Shown here piece by piece: positions 52,219 through 61,536 of a DNA stretch of 61,667 bases. The DNA lies in NCBI GenBank assembly GCA_964511645.1, contig CAZEGV010000007.1, positions 1 through 61,667 of the forward strand. The letters are read 5' to 3'. Origin of the DNA: CAZEGV01 sp964511645. Its GTDB lineage: Bacteria; Bacteroidota; Bacteroidia; Cytophagales; JAAEPT01. The notes beneath the pieces were generated by a model, which was not told the DNA's origin, made no database searches, and saw only the letters and a list, made by a program, of their open reading frames with translations. A program made the translations under genes and the position numbers. Numbering within the stretch: the first letter of the stretch is position 1; the number at the start of each line of letters is the position of its first letter.

Positions 52219-54518
52219 TCAATCATTTTTTTTCTTGTTAAAATAAAGATTTCCAACTACCAATATCAAAAACATGACAGTTACTGTTCCGATAAAACTA
52301 GTTAACATATTGAGAGAGACAATTGCTCCTAATGCTATATTTGGTTTAAATGCTGAAAAGGTGAGTACTAAAAAACCAAGGATTACCACCACTGCATTGA
52401 ACGAAATTGCTCGTCCAGAATGTGCCATTGTCTCTTCAATAGTTTTATCTTTATTTTCTGTTCGTTGTGCATTTATTTTGTACCTGTCAATAAAATGTAC
52501 CGCATAATCAATACCAATACCGATGGCTATACTTGAAATCAATGCTGTTGTTGTTTCTAAAGGAATATTTAACCATCCCAATACACCGAATGAAATAATA
52601 GTGGTGATAAATACTGGAATTGTACCAATTAATCCAATTTTGAAACTCTTGAACATCAAAGAAAGTAATACAATGACTATAAGGAAAGAATAAGCCAAAC
52701 TTTTGATTTGACCAATCAATATCAAATCATTAAACACCAACACCTTATAACCACTTCCTGCAAAATTCAAATCTACTCCCATTTTCTGAAAATCGTCTTT
52801 GTATTTCTCAATAGATGCAATTGTTGCGTTTAAACCTTCTGAGTTATCTCCCTTTAATTGAAACTGCAAATTTGCCGTTTTAAAATCATCACTAACCAAA
52901 GTCTATCTGAACCACCACTCATTTCATATAAAAGAAAATATTGTGCTATCAAATCTTGGTTATCAGGAACGGTAAAGAATTTTTGTTGATCTTCGTTGAG
53001 AACTTTGTTCATTCGCTTGATAAAATCAACTACTGACAAACCTCCGCCAACAACTTCATTGTCTTTATCGACTTCGATAGCCACTTTATCCATCAATTTT
53101 AAAACATCAGGGTTTTTAAATTTATCTTTATCCTTTGCTTCTAAAATCACATTTACGGTAGTTGTTCCCATAAAATTGGCATTCACAAATGCATCTGTTT
53201 TGACTAATGGGTCTTCATCAGGAAAACGAGCTAAAAAACTTGAATTAATCCAAACCTTTGACATTCCAACTCCAAAAAACAACAACACTAAAACGGTTAC
53301 ACCAATGACTACAGCTTTATATTTTACCATTGCGTTAGCAAACCCTTTGGCGTGTTTGGCAAAGAAATCTTCTTCTCCTTTCTCTATTTTTTTAGGTGCT
53401 TTTGGTAAACCTACTACGTTAATTGCTGCAGGAATTAAAACCAAAGAAAAGAACATCGCAATCATTACTCCAAACGCAGTAAAGGCAGCAAAATATTTAA
53501 TTGGATAAATATCTGAGGTCAATAAAGACATAAAACCAACAGCCGTTGTTACCGAAGTCATCATTACAGGCATAAACATTTCTGAATTCATGTTTTTGAT
53601 AAGCTCTTCTTTTGTCCAATTGCTGTGTTTTTGTATTTGTAATTGTAGATGACTAAACATATGGATAGCATCAGCGACACCAATAGCAATCAGCATTACA
53701 GGGATTAATGAACTTGGGGCATAAACAGGCACTCCAACACCCAGCATCAAACCAAATGTCCAAATAGACGAAAAGATAACAACCATCATCGAAATGATTG
53801 TTGCTTTTACACTTCTTAGTACAATAAACAGCACAATTACAATCAGTAACAGGACAATTGGGAACATTTTTTTCATGTCTTTAGGCATTAAGATGGCCAT
53901 TGTACCTTCTACAATAGGTTGCCCCGCAACATAAACCACATCTCCATTTCCTTCATATTTATGTGCTATTTCGACAATTTGTTTATACAAATCTTCGGTA
54001 AAACTATTGTCTTTAATTTTGGTGAAAATCAATGTCGAATTTCCATCTTCTGATACTATTCTTTTATGTACCATTTCGTTGGTTACAACCGCATCTTTTA
54101 TTGCGTCAAATTTCTTTTTAGTTTTTGGTACACGTTTGTAAAACTCTTCAATATCAAGACCTTCTTCTGAACCTTTGATATTATCAGCTGTGTAAAGAGA
54201 GAGAACATCATCTTTATCTTCTACAACTTCCAACTTTTGAATTTCCTTTGTCAAATCTTTGATTTTTTGAAAGGTTTGTTGGTTATAAATCCCTTCTTTA
54301 TTTTCGATAGCAATCATTATTGCATCTCGAATATCAAACATTTCTTCTGCCTTGTCACTGTAAATAAATGCTGGATGTTCTTTGGGCATATACGTGTCCA
54401 AATTAGTCTCTAAAGCAAAATTATTTTTGATACTATAAAAACTGGCAAGTGTTCCTATTACAATAAATAATAAAACAAGCTTGCTATTTTTGAGTACTAT
54501 ATCTGTTATTCTTTTCAT
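52219..54518 (-). pseudogene. MMPL/RND transporter with a single-base frameshift
   Basis: Two overlapping frames together encode one RND protein: residues 1-about 545 from 54518, then the rest from about 52899 to 52219. The first frame reads LLYEMSGGSDRLW and then runs into a foreign stop. The second continues LVSDDFKTANLQFQL. The 2300-base span needs one added base to be divisible by three, and a fourth T in the run at 52898-52900 gives DRLLVSDDF, a smooth joint. Two MMPL domains and 12 membrane helices are otherwise intact. It could be a real inactivation or a sequencing error. It would export lipids or hydrophobic compounds with the LolA-like and DUF1302-like partners. Confidence 0.82.
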
Positions 54519-54522
54519 GATT

Positions 54523-54975
54523 TTACAAATAAATGATTTTCACGTTTATTGTTTTGTTTGTGTTTAATTCAAATTTTGCTTTCTTGAAACTTGGACGGTT
54601 CATCGGGTTTATTGATTTCAAATTTGAAAATCCGATGCCTTCTATTGGCAAAAACCAACCTTTATCAATCACACCATCTTTATCTTCGTCATGATGAATA
54701 TTTACTGCATAAACTCCTTTAGGAATATTTTTGAAAGTAACCGTAGCACTATTCTGTGATATCGTCATCTTCATTTGCTTGTAATATTTTTTGAAGTATT
54801 GATCAGGAATTGTTCCGTCTTTGTTGTACAAACTAAATTGTACAACTCCTGTAGAGTTTTTCAGGTTAGCCACTTTTACTGTTAGTGAATATGTCCCATT
54901 TTCTTTTGATGGTACAAATGACAATAGTGCCATCAATACCGTTATACTAATTATTACTTTGGTTAATCTTTCCAT
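54523..54975 (-). CDS. DUF2141 secreted protein
   Basis: 150 aa with signal peptide (TVLMALLSFVPS). SLTVKVANLKNSTGVVQFSLYNKDG, FKNIPKGVYAVNIHHDEDKDGVIDKGWFLPIEGIGFSN is the DUF2141 core. Function unknown. It is four bases from the RND gene and overlaps the upstream gene by 13. Confidence 0.87.
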   Translation of the reverse strand: MERLTKVIISITVLMALLSFVPSKENGTYSLTVKVANLKNSTGVVQFSLYNKDGTIPDQYFKKYYKQMKMTISQNSATVTFKNIPKGVYAVNIHHDEDKDGVIDKGWFLPIEGIGFSNLKSINPMNRPSFKKAKFELNTNKTINVKIIYL

Positions 54976-55352
54976 TTTGTAACTCTTAAATAAGTAAATA
55001 AAGTGAATAATGCTGTTAAAGATGTTCTAAAAAACATAGCCCCCACTGTTCGTATTTCATAAATTCCTCCGTTGTTGATATGTACAAACAAACCAATCAA
55101 GGCAATTACTAATACACCAAAAGACACTGCTAATGGTTTGTAAGCACAACTTTTTAGTTTTAACAACCTGAATGCCCCCAATAAATAAAGGATACTACTT
55201 ATCCAGTTTGCCCATACTACAAACAAAACGTAATTGCCCTCTTTGGCTCTCATTCCGAATAAATCAAAAATAACAGATGTACTCAAAAATAAGGTCAATA
55301 GAGCAAAAGCAACCAATACGGTTAATAAAATGTAAGTTAAAATCTTTTTCAT
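54963..55352 (-). CDS. Small membrane protein, unknown
   Basis: 129 aa with four helices (about 5-25, 40-60, 70-92, 105-122). WANWISSILYLLGAFRLL and VLVIALIGLFVHINNGGIYEIRTVGAMFFRTS. No family name recalled. Overlaps both neighbours, so part of the RND operon. Confidence 0.72.
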   Translation of the reverse strand: MKKILTYILLTVLVAFALLTLFLSTSVIFDLFGMRAKEGNYVLFVVWANWISSILYLLGAFRLLKLKSCAYKPLAVSFGVLVIALIGLFVHINNGGIYEIRTVGAMFFRTSLTALFTLFTYLRVTKWKD

Positions 55353-55765
55353 GATGATGAGTTTATGTTTTTCATATTAAAAAATGCTATTCCCAACCAT
55401 ATTACTGATGTGATAATAGACAACGCCCCCAACAAGACCAAAACAGGTGGTGCACCAAAATAAATTTCTGCCAAAATCCCCAACGGCATCAACAAACCAG
55501 CTAATGCCAACCAAGAAATTGCTTTTACATTAGACAATTTGTCTTGGAAATGAAGTAATAAATAACCTATCATTATATTCAAAAATGCAAATAAATTACC
55601 ATGTACATGAGCCAATCTACTTTCAAAATGTTTACCAATACTGTAAGAGTTTACCCAAGCTTCTTTGTCTGGTGCAAAATCTCGCAAATAAATCAACACA
55701 AAACCATAAACCATAAACAGCCCCATGGTCAAAAATCCAATTGCTATATTATTTTTTCCTTTCAT
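55349..55765 (-). CDS. Small membrane protein, first gene of RND operon, unknown
   Basis: 138 aa with four helices. RLAHVHGNLFAFLNIMIGYLLLHFQDKL has a heme-oxidase-like His pattern, but no family is certain. It overlaps the next gene by four bases. Two predicted TetR operators lie upstream (55784-55799 and 55846-55861). Confidence 0.72.
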   Translation of the reverse strand: MKGKNNIAIGFLTMGLFMVYGFVLIYLRDFAPDKEAWVNSYSIGKHFESRLAHVHGNLFAFLNIMIGYLLLHFQDKLSNVKAISWLALAGLLMPLGILAEIYFGAPPVLVLLGALSIITSVIWLGIAFFNMKNINSSS

Positions 55766-55783
55766 AACTTCTTTTATTAAATA

Positions 55784-55799
55784 GTTAATACTAACTAAC
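55784..55799. promoter_or_regulatory. Predicted TetR operator O3 (RND operon)
   Basis: GTTAATACTAACTAAC, 19 bases before the first RND-operon gene; differs from O1 at one position. Confidence 0.65.
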
Positions 55800-55845
55800 T
55801 TTTGTTTTGTTGTTTTACTTAAACATTATTCTTTCATACCGCTAT

Positions 55846-55861
55846 GTTAGTAAACGCTAAC
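55846..55861. promoter_or_regulatory. Predicted TetR operator O4
   Basis: GTTAGTAAACGCTAAC followed by TTAA; 62 bases upstream of O3, between the RND operon and the lpxR end. Confidence 0.65.
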
Positions 55862-55904
55862 TTAATTCAAAAGGTTACGGGGTTTTATTTTAGTTTTTTA
55901 CGAA

Positions 55905-57039
55905 TTAAAATGAATATCCGATATTTACACCTCCAAAACGATGGTATTCAGCTGTATCGAAATGAGAAGAGTTAAAGTTAAGCATATAGCGAATAGTTAA
56001 ATTTCGGTAATATAAATTTACTCCTGTCCTAAACTGGTATTGTCTTGACATAATTTCAGACTTATCCAAGGCGTTAACATCATTAGAAAACAATCCCCCC
56101 TCAAGAGGAGCATCATAAAAAACACCTTGTAGATTGGCACCAAATACCCATTCCCAGATAAACTTCTTGTTCATTTCCCCCAAGTTATTTCCTATTTTCA
56201 AATATTTAACTTTATTTCCTACTTTCAGCATCGCTCCTATTTGTATCCTATCTGTCAATGTACCTATACGTACCCCTACAAATGGCACAAAATGATTAGC
56301 TAACCAATCTTTACCAAATCCTTTTTCTATACGAAATTGATAATCAATCAAAAAAGTGTTTTTCAACTGATTATCCCAACCTAAAGGACGAGGTGAATTA
56401 ACTATTTGGTGTACAAATGATTGAACCTCTTCACCTAATGCTATTGGTCCCATTACTCCTAAACCTATTTCGTTTGATAATTTTATTTTTCTTTCAGAAT
56501 AAATAATGACGGAATAATTTGTTGCCAAAAGATACGCCGAATAAGGCTGATCTTTTTCTAATCTATCAGGTTCTACTATTGCAGTAGGGCTAAAAATCTG
56601 TTGCCTAAACCCCAAACCAGTATAATACCATTTTAACTATAAGATAAGTCATTTATCCTGTTTGTTTTTACACTCTCTTCGTTAAAATAATTTACCTTAA
56701 CCAGTTATTTTAAATCATTTTTCCTCGATTTTGCAAAAAACAATTCAATCTAAATTAGACTAATATTATAGTTAAACTGGTATAAATTAACACTTGTTCC
56801 TCTTTGACTTTAAAAACTCGCTGTATCGGAGTTCTTTTTAATTTTTTATTGATATATGCTAATCCTATTCCTGCTGTATAATAACTATCAGTATTAAATA
56901 AAAGGTCATTTTCCACCTCCAAAACCAAACGGTTTGTTTTTGGCGAAAAATCAAGTGCCGTTTCTGTACGCTGTGCAAAGGTTGCTAATGGCAAGAAAAA
57001 AGCAATTAATAGAATTTTCCACGTACTGTATTTATTCAC
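55905..57039 (-). pseudogene. lpxR: Lipid A deacylase LpxR (DUF2219), broken by a MITE
   Basis: The first part from 57039 has a signal peptide and EVENDLLFNTDSYYTAGIGLAYIN, the DUF2219 start. It runs into the MITE and stops. The second part has GFRQQIFSPTAIVEPDRLEKDQPYSAYLLATNYSV and the family core up to GGVNIGYSF. Removing 160 bases (the element plus one TA) joins IYT to GLGFRQQ in frame and gives 324 aa. The enzyme removes the 3'-acyloxyacyl group of lipid A in the outer membrane. An operator (O5) and promoter sit upstream, so it belonged to the TetR regulon. Confidence 0.85.
56625..56782 (-). mobile_element. MITE copy 2 (158 bp) inside lpxR
   Basis: Ends TTATAGTTAAAATGGTAT and TACCAGTTTAACTATAA pair at 17 of 18 positions. 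TA duplications flank it at 56623-56624 and 56783-56784. It shares long blocks with copy 1 (8313-8466), in opposite orientation. It has no coding capacity. Confidence 0.88.
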
Positions 57040-57070
57040 GATTTTTTTTTTTAGTTAGTTTCTTCTTTTT

Positions 57071-57102
57071 CAAAGGTAAATAAAAAGTTAGTAAATACTA
57101 AC
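57071..57102 (-). promoter_or_regulatory. lpxR promoter with predicted TetR operator O5
   Basis: -7 box TACCTTTG at 57071-57078 (minus). The operator GTTAGTAAATACTAAC at 57087-57102 covers the place where the -33 element would be. Binding would block RNA polymerase. Confidence 0.65.
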
Positions 57103-57185
57103 TAAAAAATAAGATTACACAGTTTTATTCTTTGTCGAACATTAATATCTAGTAAGAATAATTAACCTCATAACTAAATGGCATA

Positions 57186-57240
57186 GGGATAGCAGTAGAA
57201 ATCCTTCCCGATTTTTTTTATCGGGAAGATTGGGATAGAC
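57186..57240 (+). repeat. Dispersed hairpin repeat, copy B
   Basis: GGGATAGCAGTAGAAATCC, then CTTCCCGAT and ATCGGGAAG forming a perfect 9-bp stem, then ATTGGGA. The flanks match copies A and C, while the stem sequence is different. A second inverted repeat, CTCCGT-N10-ACGGAG, follows at 57240-57261. Confidence 0.7.
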
Positions 57241-57311
57241 TCCGTCCATCAGCTAACGGAGTGCCCCAAATAATTTAGATTTTATTAAAACTTATAATGA
57301 TAATAAAATTG

Positions 57312-57319
57312 TACCTTTG
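57312..57319 (+). promoter_or_regulatory. -7 box of cvfB
   Basis: TACCTTTG, 21 bases before the cvfB ATG. No TTG at the expected -33 place. Confidence 0.5.
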
Positions 57320-57340
57320 GTCTGCAATTGATAAACGGAT

Positions 57341-58174
57341 ATGATAGAGATAGGTAAATATAATACACTGAGGATTTTGAGAACAACTTCTGTGGGTTTG
57401 TACTTGGGTGATGAAGATAGAGAAGATGTACTTTTGCCTAATAAATACTGCCCTGAGAACTATGAGCTTGATGATGATCTTGAGGTTTTTGTTTACCTCG
57501 ACTATGCAGATAGAAAGGTGGCTACAAATATTCGCCCGCCTTTGGTTTTGCATGAATTTGCATTATTACAGGTAAAAGAGGTTTCTGAAGTAGGGGCTTT
57601 TATGGACTGGGGGCTTGAAAAAGATCTTTTAGTACCTTTTAGAGAGCAACGAATGAATATGGAAGAAGGGCGTTGGTATGTAATTTTTTTGGATCTTGAT
57701 GAGCAAAGTGATCGACTGTATGGTAGTAATAAAATTGAAGATTTTCTAGAAAATGAGGAACTAGAGGTTGAGACAGGTGATAAAGTAGAGGTGACGGTTT
57801 TTAGGAAAACTGATCTTGGTTACTCTGTTATTATTAATAATTTTCATCAGGGTTTAATTTTTGAAAATGAAATTTTTAAGCAAGTTAATATTGGAGATAA
57901 GCTTACAGGATATATCAAAAACATTAGAGAGGATAATAAAATAGATATTTCTCTGCAAGCTATTGGTTATGAAAATTTTAATGACGACAATGCTACGCTT
58001 ATATACAAAAGGTTAAAAGATGAGGGGGGTACTTTAGGAATTTCTGATAAAAGCAGTCCAGATGATATTTATACTATGTTTGGGATTAGTAAAAAAGCAT
58101 TTAAGAGAGCAACAGGGTTATTGTACAGAGAGCGAAAAATACTCATTACTCCTAGTTCTATTTCCTTGGTTTAA
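57341..58174 (+). CDS. cvfB: S1 RNA-binding protein CvfB/YitL-like
   Basis: 277 aa. Three S1-like domains and a C-terminal winged helix: GLYLGDEDREDVLLPNKYCP, EVGAFMDWGLEKDLLVPFREQ (S1), LGYSVIINNFHQGLIFENEIF, and DIYTMFGISKKAFKRATGLLYRERKI at the end. CvfB-type proteins bind RNA; a role in RNA regulation is inferred. Convergent with ctaA, with a GATTCTT-AAT-AAGAATC hairpin at 58184-58200 between the ends. Confidence 0.93.
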   Translation: MIEIGKYNTLRILRTTSVGLYLGDEDREDVLLPNKYCPENYELDDDLEVFVYLDYADRKVATNIRPPLVLHEFALLQVKEVSEVGAFMDWGLEKDLLVPFREQRMNMEEGRWYVIFLDLDEQSDRLYGSNKIEDFLENEELEVETGDKVEVTVFRKTDLGYSVIINNFHQGLIFENEIFKQVNIGDKLTGYIKNIREDNKIDISLQAIGYENFNDDNATLIYKRLKDEGGTLGISDKSSPDDIYTMFGISKKAFKRATGLLYRERKILITPSSISLV

Positions 58175-58188
58175 TATATTAAGGATTC

Positions 58189-59235
58189 TTAATAAGAATC
58201 GTTGTAATACAAGTGATAAACAAAGAATATAAAGCAAGACAATACCACCACAGCACCTGCTTGGTGTAGTACTGCAATAGATGTTGGCACAAATAACACT
58301 AAGGTAAACACACCTAATAAAAATTGCCCAAAAACAGATAAAACAACTGCTTTTAATCCTAATAATTGGTTTTGAGAGAGGCTAAACTTATTTCTAAAAA
58401 AGAATAATCCTGAGATAAACATGAACAAAAACGTACCTAGCCAACGGTGGATAAATTGAACGGTAACGGGGTATTCTAATAAGCTTAAAAGTCCTATTTC
58501 ATCTATTTTTTGACTGATAATATTAGGCAACCAACTATCCCCCATTTTAGGATATGTATTGTACATAAATCCTGCCTTTAATCCTGCTGTGTAAGCACCG
58601 TACACTATCTGTGTCACCACGATAGCAAATGAGGTTAATACAATGTACTTAAGGTATTTATTACTTTTGTTTCTTTTGCTAGAATCTACATAATAGATAC
58701 TTAAAACAAGCCATAAGATATACATCATTAATAATAAAGCTAAAGATAAATGTGCCGCTAATCTATAATGGCTCACAGCAGGGATTTTAACTAAACCAGA
58801 GCTTACCATGTACCATCCCAAAAAACCTTGTAGACCTCCTAAAACAAAAACAATAGCTATTTTGGGTATTATCTTTTTAGGAATTATTTTTTTTATTAAA
58901 AAGATGATAAAGGGGATAATGAATACTATTCCTAAAATACGACCTAAAAGACGGTGAATGTATTCCCACCAGTAGATAGATTTATATTCGCTTAGGGTAA
59001 AATGATTGTTCGTTCTAATAAATTCAGGACTTGTTTTATATTTTTCGAATTCTATCAACCATTGCACTTCGTTAAGAGGTGGCACAACACCTACTACAGG
59101 CTTCCACTCTACCATAGATAATCCAGAATGCGTCAATCGAGTAATCCCACCGATAACAACCATCAGAAAGACAAGAAAAAACCCAGTCATTAACCAAGTA
59201 ATTACAATTTTCTTATCTGAAGGTTTCATACCCAT
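58189..59235 (-). CDS. ctaA: Heme A synthase (COX15/CtaA)
   Basis: 348 aa, eight membrane helices. Four His for heme binding appear in THSGLSMVEWKP, WWEYIHRLLGRILG, HYRLAAHLSLALL and QFIHRWLG. It converts heme O to heme A for cytochrome oxidase. MGMKP allows a start two codons later. The tRNA cluster lies just upstream on the same strand. Confidence 0.93.
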   Translation of the reverse strand: MGMKPSDKKIVITWLMTGFFLVFLMVVIGGITRLTHSGLSMVEWKPVVGVVPPLNEVQWLIEFEKYKTSPEFIRTNNHFTLSEYKSIYWWEYIHRLLGRILGIVFIIPFIIFLIKKIIPKKIIPKIAIVFVLGGLQGFLGWYMVSSGLVKIPAVSHYRLAAHLSLALLLMMYILWLVLSIYYVDSSKRNKSNKYLKYIVLTSFAIVVTQIVYGAYTAGLKAGFMYNTYPKMGDSWLPNIISQKIDEIGLLSLLEYPVTVQFIHRWLGTFLFMFISGLFFFRNKFSLSQNQLLGLKAVVLSVFGQFLLGVFTLVLFVPTSIAVLHQAGAVVVLSCFIFFVYHLYYNDSY

Positions 59236-59271
59236 ATATGTAGTTAAAGAAAAAAAATAGAGTTTAATAAG

Positions 59272-59345
59272 TCGGGGCGGCAGGATTCGAACCTACGACC
59301 CCCTGGTCCCAAACCAGGTACACTACCGGACTGTGCTACACCCCG
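59272..59345 (-). tRNA. tRNA-Pro (anticodon UGG)
   Basis: 74 nt. Acceptor CGGGGTG/CGCCCCG, anticodon loop TTTGGGA, T-arm GGTTCGAATCC. Identical to the copy at 59500-59573. Confidence 0.95.
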
Positions 59346-59398
59346 AATATTAATCTCATTATAATAATTAAACCCTCTATTGCTAGAGAGTTTAATTG

Positions 59399-59472
59399 TG
59401 ATCCGCTCAGGACTCGAACCTGAAACCTACTCCTTAGAAGGGAGTTGCTCTATCCAGTTGAGCTAGCGGACC
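59399..59472 (-). tRNA. tRNA-Arg (anticodon UCU)
   Basis: 74 nt. Acceptor GGTCCGC/GCGGATC, anticodon stem CTCCC/GGGAG around CTTCTAA, T-arm GGTTCGAGTCC. Confidence 0.95.
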
Positions 59473-59499
59473 ATTACTGATATAAAATCAGTATTACAG

Positions 59500-59573
59500 T
59501 CGGGGCGGCAGGATTCGAACCTACGACCCCCTGGTCCCAAACCAGGTACACTACCGGACTGTGCTACACCCCG
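59500..59573 (-). tRNA. tRNA-Pro (anticodon UGG), second copy
   Basis: 74 nt, same sequence as 59272-59345. The copies flank tRNA-Arg and suggest a local duplication. Confidence 0.95.
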
Positions 59574-59583
59574 CCAAAAACAG

Positions 59584-59667
59584 TGGAGAGACAGGGATTC
59601 GAACCCTGGCGACAGTTACCCGTCGACAGATTAGCAATCTGCTCCATTACCACTCTGGCACCTCTCC
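59584..59667 (-). tRNA. tRNA-Ser (anticodon GCU)
   Basis: 84 nt with a class II variable arm (GTCGACGGGTAACTGTCGC region). Anticodon loop TTGCTAA. First gene of the tRNA transcript. Confidence 0.94.
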
Positions 59668-59679
59668 TTTTTGGTGATG

Positions 59680-59710
59680 CAAAGGTATATATTTTTTTTT
59701 CTATTGCAAA
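59680..59710 (-). promoter_or_regulatory. Textbook Bacteroidota promoter of the tRNA operon
   Basis: TTTG (59710-59707), 19 bases, TACCTTTG (59687-59680). Exactly the consensus; transcription would start about six bases before tRNA-Ser. Confidence 0.9.
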
Positions 59711-59793
59711 CAGTTTATAAAGGGAATTTTTACTTTTTTTACACCCTATGTTTTTTATCCTCATTAAGGGGTAGAGAAAAGTAAATAAAATCT

Positions 59794-60585
59794 CTATTTC
59801 TTTTTATAAAAAGTACCTTTTTGATTATTGAAATAAATGATATAATACTGTTTAACTGGGATATCTGAGCAATCTATAGCTTTTGCTTTACCTTTTTTTA
59901 TGAGCTCTCCCTTTAGGTTTAGTATTTTGTAGTTGACAATTATACTTGGTGAGAAGTTAATATTATCACTCACTTTAATAGGATAAAATCGTACTGCTTG
60001 GTGTTGAAAATTATAGATAACCTCATCGCTCTCTATTCTTGTACCATCACCTTCAACAAAAATAATTTTAAATTTATTGTCTCCTGGCAACACTCGTATA
60101 GGAATAGAGTAATAATCTTCTGAAGGTTCATGCTTCCCTTCAAACTCGTCTATCTTTACCCAATCTTGATTTAAGTTATATAAAATTTCGTATCTGCCTT
60201 GAGGACTTTCTCCTTTTGATCTCCAAGTAAGTACCGTTTTATCTGCCTTGAGTAGAGAGAATGAAAATCTAGCATCTTGTCTGATTACTTGAGGGTTTAA
60301 TAGCTTGACTTGATCCATGCATTCTTGATGAGCGTAAATTTTAATTTCTATCTTCTCTCCTATTTCTAAAGAATCCATCGGGATTTCAAAAGCAGATGTA
60401 CTAGGGTGATCTACCATTTTGACACCATTTACATATACATATGTGACGCAATAGATTTTTAAGGTTTCCTCATATACATTATGAACATATACATTAGAAC
60501 CTGTGTAAACTCCTTTAAAAACAACGAACTTTGCTTCGACCACAATAACTAAAAATAAGGTGGTTAAGAATAATATTTTTTTCAT
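59794..60585 (-). CDS. Secreted protein, unknown function
   Basis: 263 aa with N-terminal signal (KKILFLTTLFLVIVVEAKF). Predominantly beta; YTGSNVYVHNVYEETLKIYCVTYVYVNGVKM and VLTWRSKGESPQGRYEILYNLNQDWVKIDEFEG (fibronectin-like). The C-terminus VNYKILNLKGELIKKGKAKAIDCSDIPVKQYYIIYFNNQKGTFYKKK resembles a type-A T9SS sorting domain (LKGELIKKG, then the late KKK end). Function unknown. Confidence 0.75.
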   Translation of the reverse strand: MKKILFLTTLFLVIVVEAKFVVFKGVYTGSNVYVHNVYEETLKIYCVTYVYVNGVKMVDHPSTSAFEIPMDSLEIGEKIEIKIYAHQECMDQVKLLNPQVIRQDARFSFSLLKADKTVLTWRSKGESPQGRYEILYNLNQDWVKIDEFEGKHEPSEDYYSIPIRVLPGDNKFKIIFVEGDGTRIESDEVIYNFQHQAVRFYPIKVSDNINFSPSIIVNYKILNLKGELIKKGKAKAIDCSDIPVKQYYIIYFNNQKGTFYKKK

Positions 60586-60612
60586 AATTTAATTATATCA
60601 ACAATAATGCCA

Positions 60613-61536
60613 TCAAGATTTTTTGATGACTTTTACAAATACTTCTGTGCCTATATCTATGAATAGCTTATGCTTACAGTACAAAATCTCTTCATTATTA
60701 GACAATGTTAAAAGATAATTCTCTCCTAAATACAAACAACTAATTACTAATAGCTTACTATTGCTGAATTTCACAATATCAACATTTTCTGGTCTTATAA
60801 TCTCTCCTTTATAACTACTTGCTGAGCTAAACAATTGTGCTACTTCTAAGTTAAGTGGTGTTTGATAAACTTCTTGTGGTGTTCCTTTTTGTATGATTTC
60901 TCCATCAGAAACAACCATAATCTTATTGGCATACATCAAGGCGTACTCAGTTTCATGCGTTACATAAACTACTGTAGTACCGTAACTTTTGGCTAATTTT
61001 TTAATGTAAGACAAGCATTCCATTGAGGTGAAAGCATCTAGATGGCTAAAAGGCTCGTCTAATAAAAGTAATTTAGGAAAAGTAATCATGGCGTGAGCTA
61101 TACTTAATCGCTGTCTCATCCCCCCAGAAAGGGATTTAGGTAATTCGTATTTATAGTCCTCCAGGTCAAAAAAAGAAAGCATCTCAGCTATACGCTCTGT
61201 TATTTCATCATCATGTAGCTGGCGTATGGGTAGTTCTAAGATGTCATAAACTCTATGATGAGGGTACAAGTCATAATCTTGCTTAACTACCCTAATCTCC
61301 TCATTGCCTCTTATTAATTGCTCACGAGGATCTTCAAGGGTTTTTCCGTCAAACAAAATTGATCCTTCTGAAATATAGTCCAAGCCCGATATTAATGATA
61401 ATATAGTAGATTTACCAGCACCGCTCACTCCTACTAATGCAACAAAATCATGCTTCTCGATAGAAAAATTAATATCATGTAGGATTTTCTTGCCTTCTAT
61501 TTCTTTACTAATATGCTGAATATCTAAAATCCCCAT
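60613..61536 (-). CDS. ABC transporter ATP-binding protein (PotA-like importer type)
   Basis: 307 aa. Walker A GVSGAGKS at 36-43, signature LSGGMRQRLSIA, Walker B KLLLLDEPFSHLDA, H-loop YVTHE. A C-terminal extension of about 80 residues (GTPQEVYQTPLNLEVAQLFSSASSYKGEIIRPENVDIV) resembles the TOBE region of PotA/UgpC-type importers. Its permease is not in the window. It follows a -7-like TATATTTG at 61653-61660, about 117 bases upstream. Confidence 0.85.
   Translation of the reverse strand: MGILDIQHISKEIEGKKILHDINFSIEKHDFVALVGVSGAGKSTILSLISGLDYISEGSILFDGKTLEDPREQLIRGNEEIRVVKQDYDLYPHHRVYDILELPIRQLHDDEITERIAEMLSFFDLEDYKYELPKSLSGGMRQRLSIAHAMITFPKLLLLDEPFSHLDAFTSMECLSYIKKLAKSYGTTVVYVTHETEYALMYANKIMVVSDGEIIQKGTPQEVYQTPLNLEVAQLFSSASSYKGEIIRPENVDIVKFSNSKLLVISCLYLGENYLLTLSNNEEILYCKHKLFIDIGTEVFVKVIKKS

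Noticed and set aside
52854..52899. Reading the MMPL overlap as a programmed frameshift
   Set aside because: There is no slippery heptamer or hairpin at the joint; a lost T explains it better.
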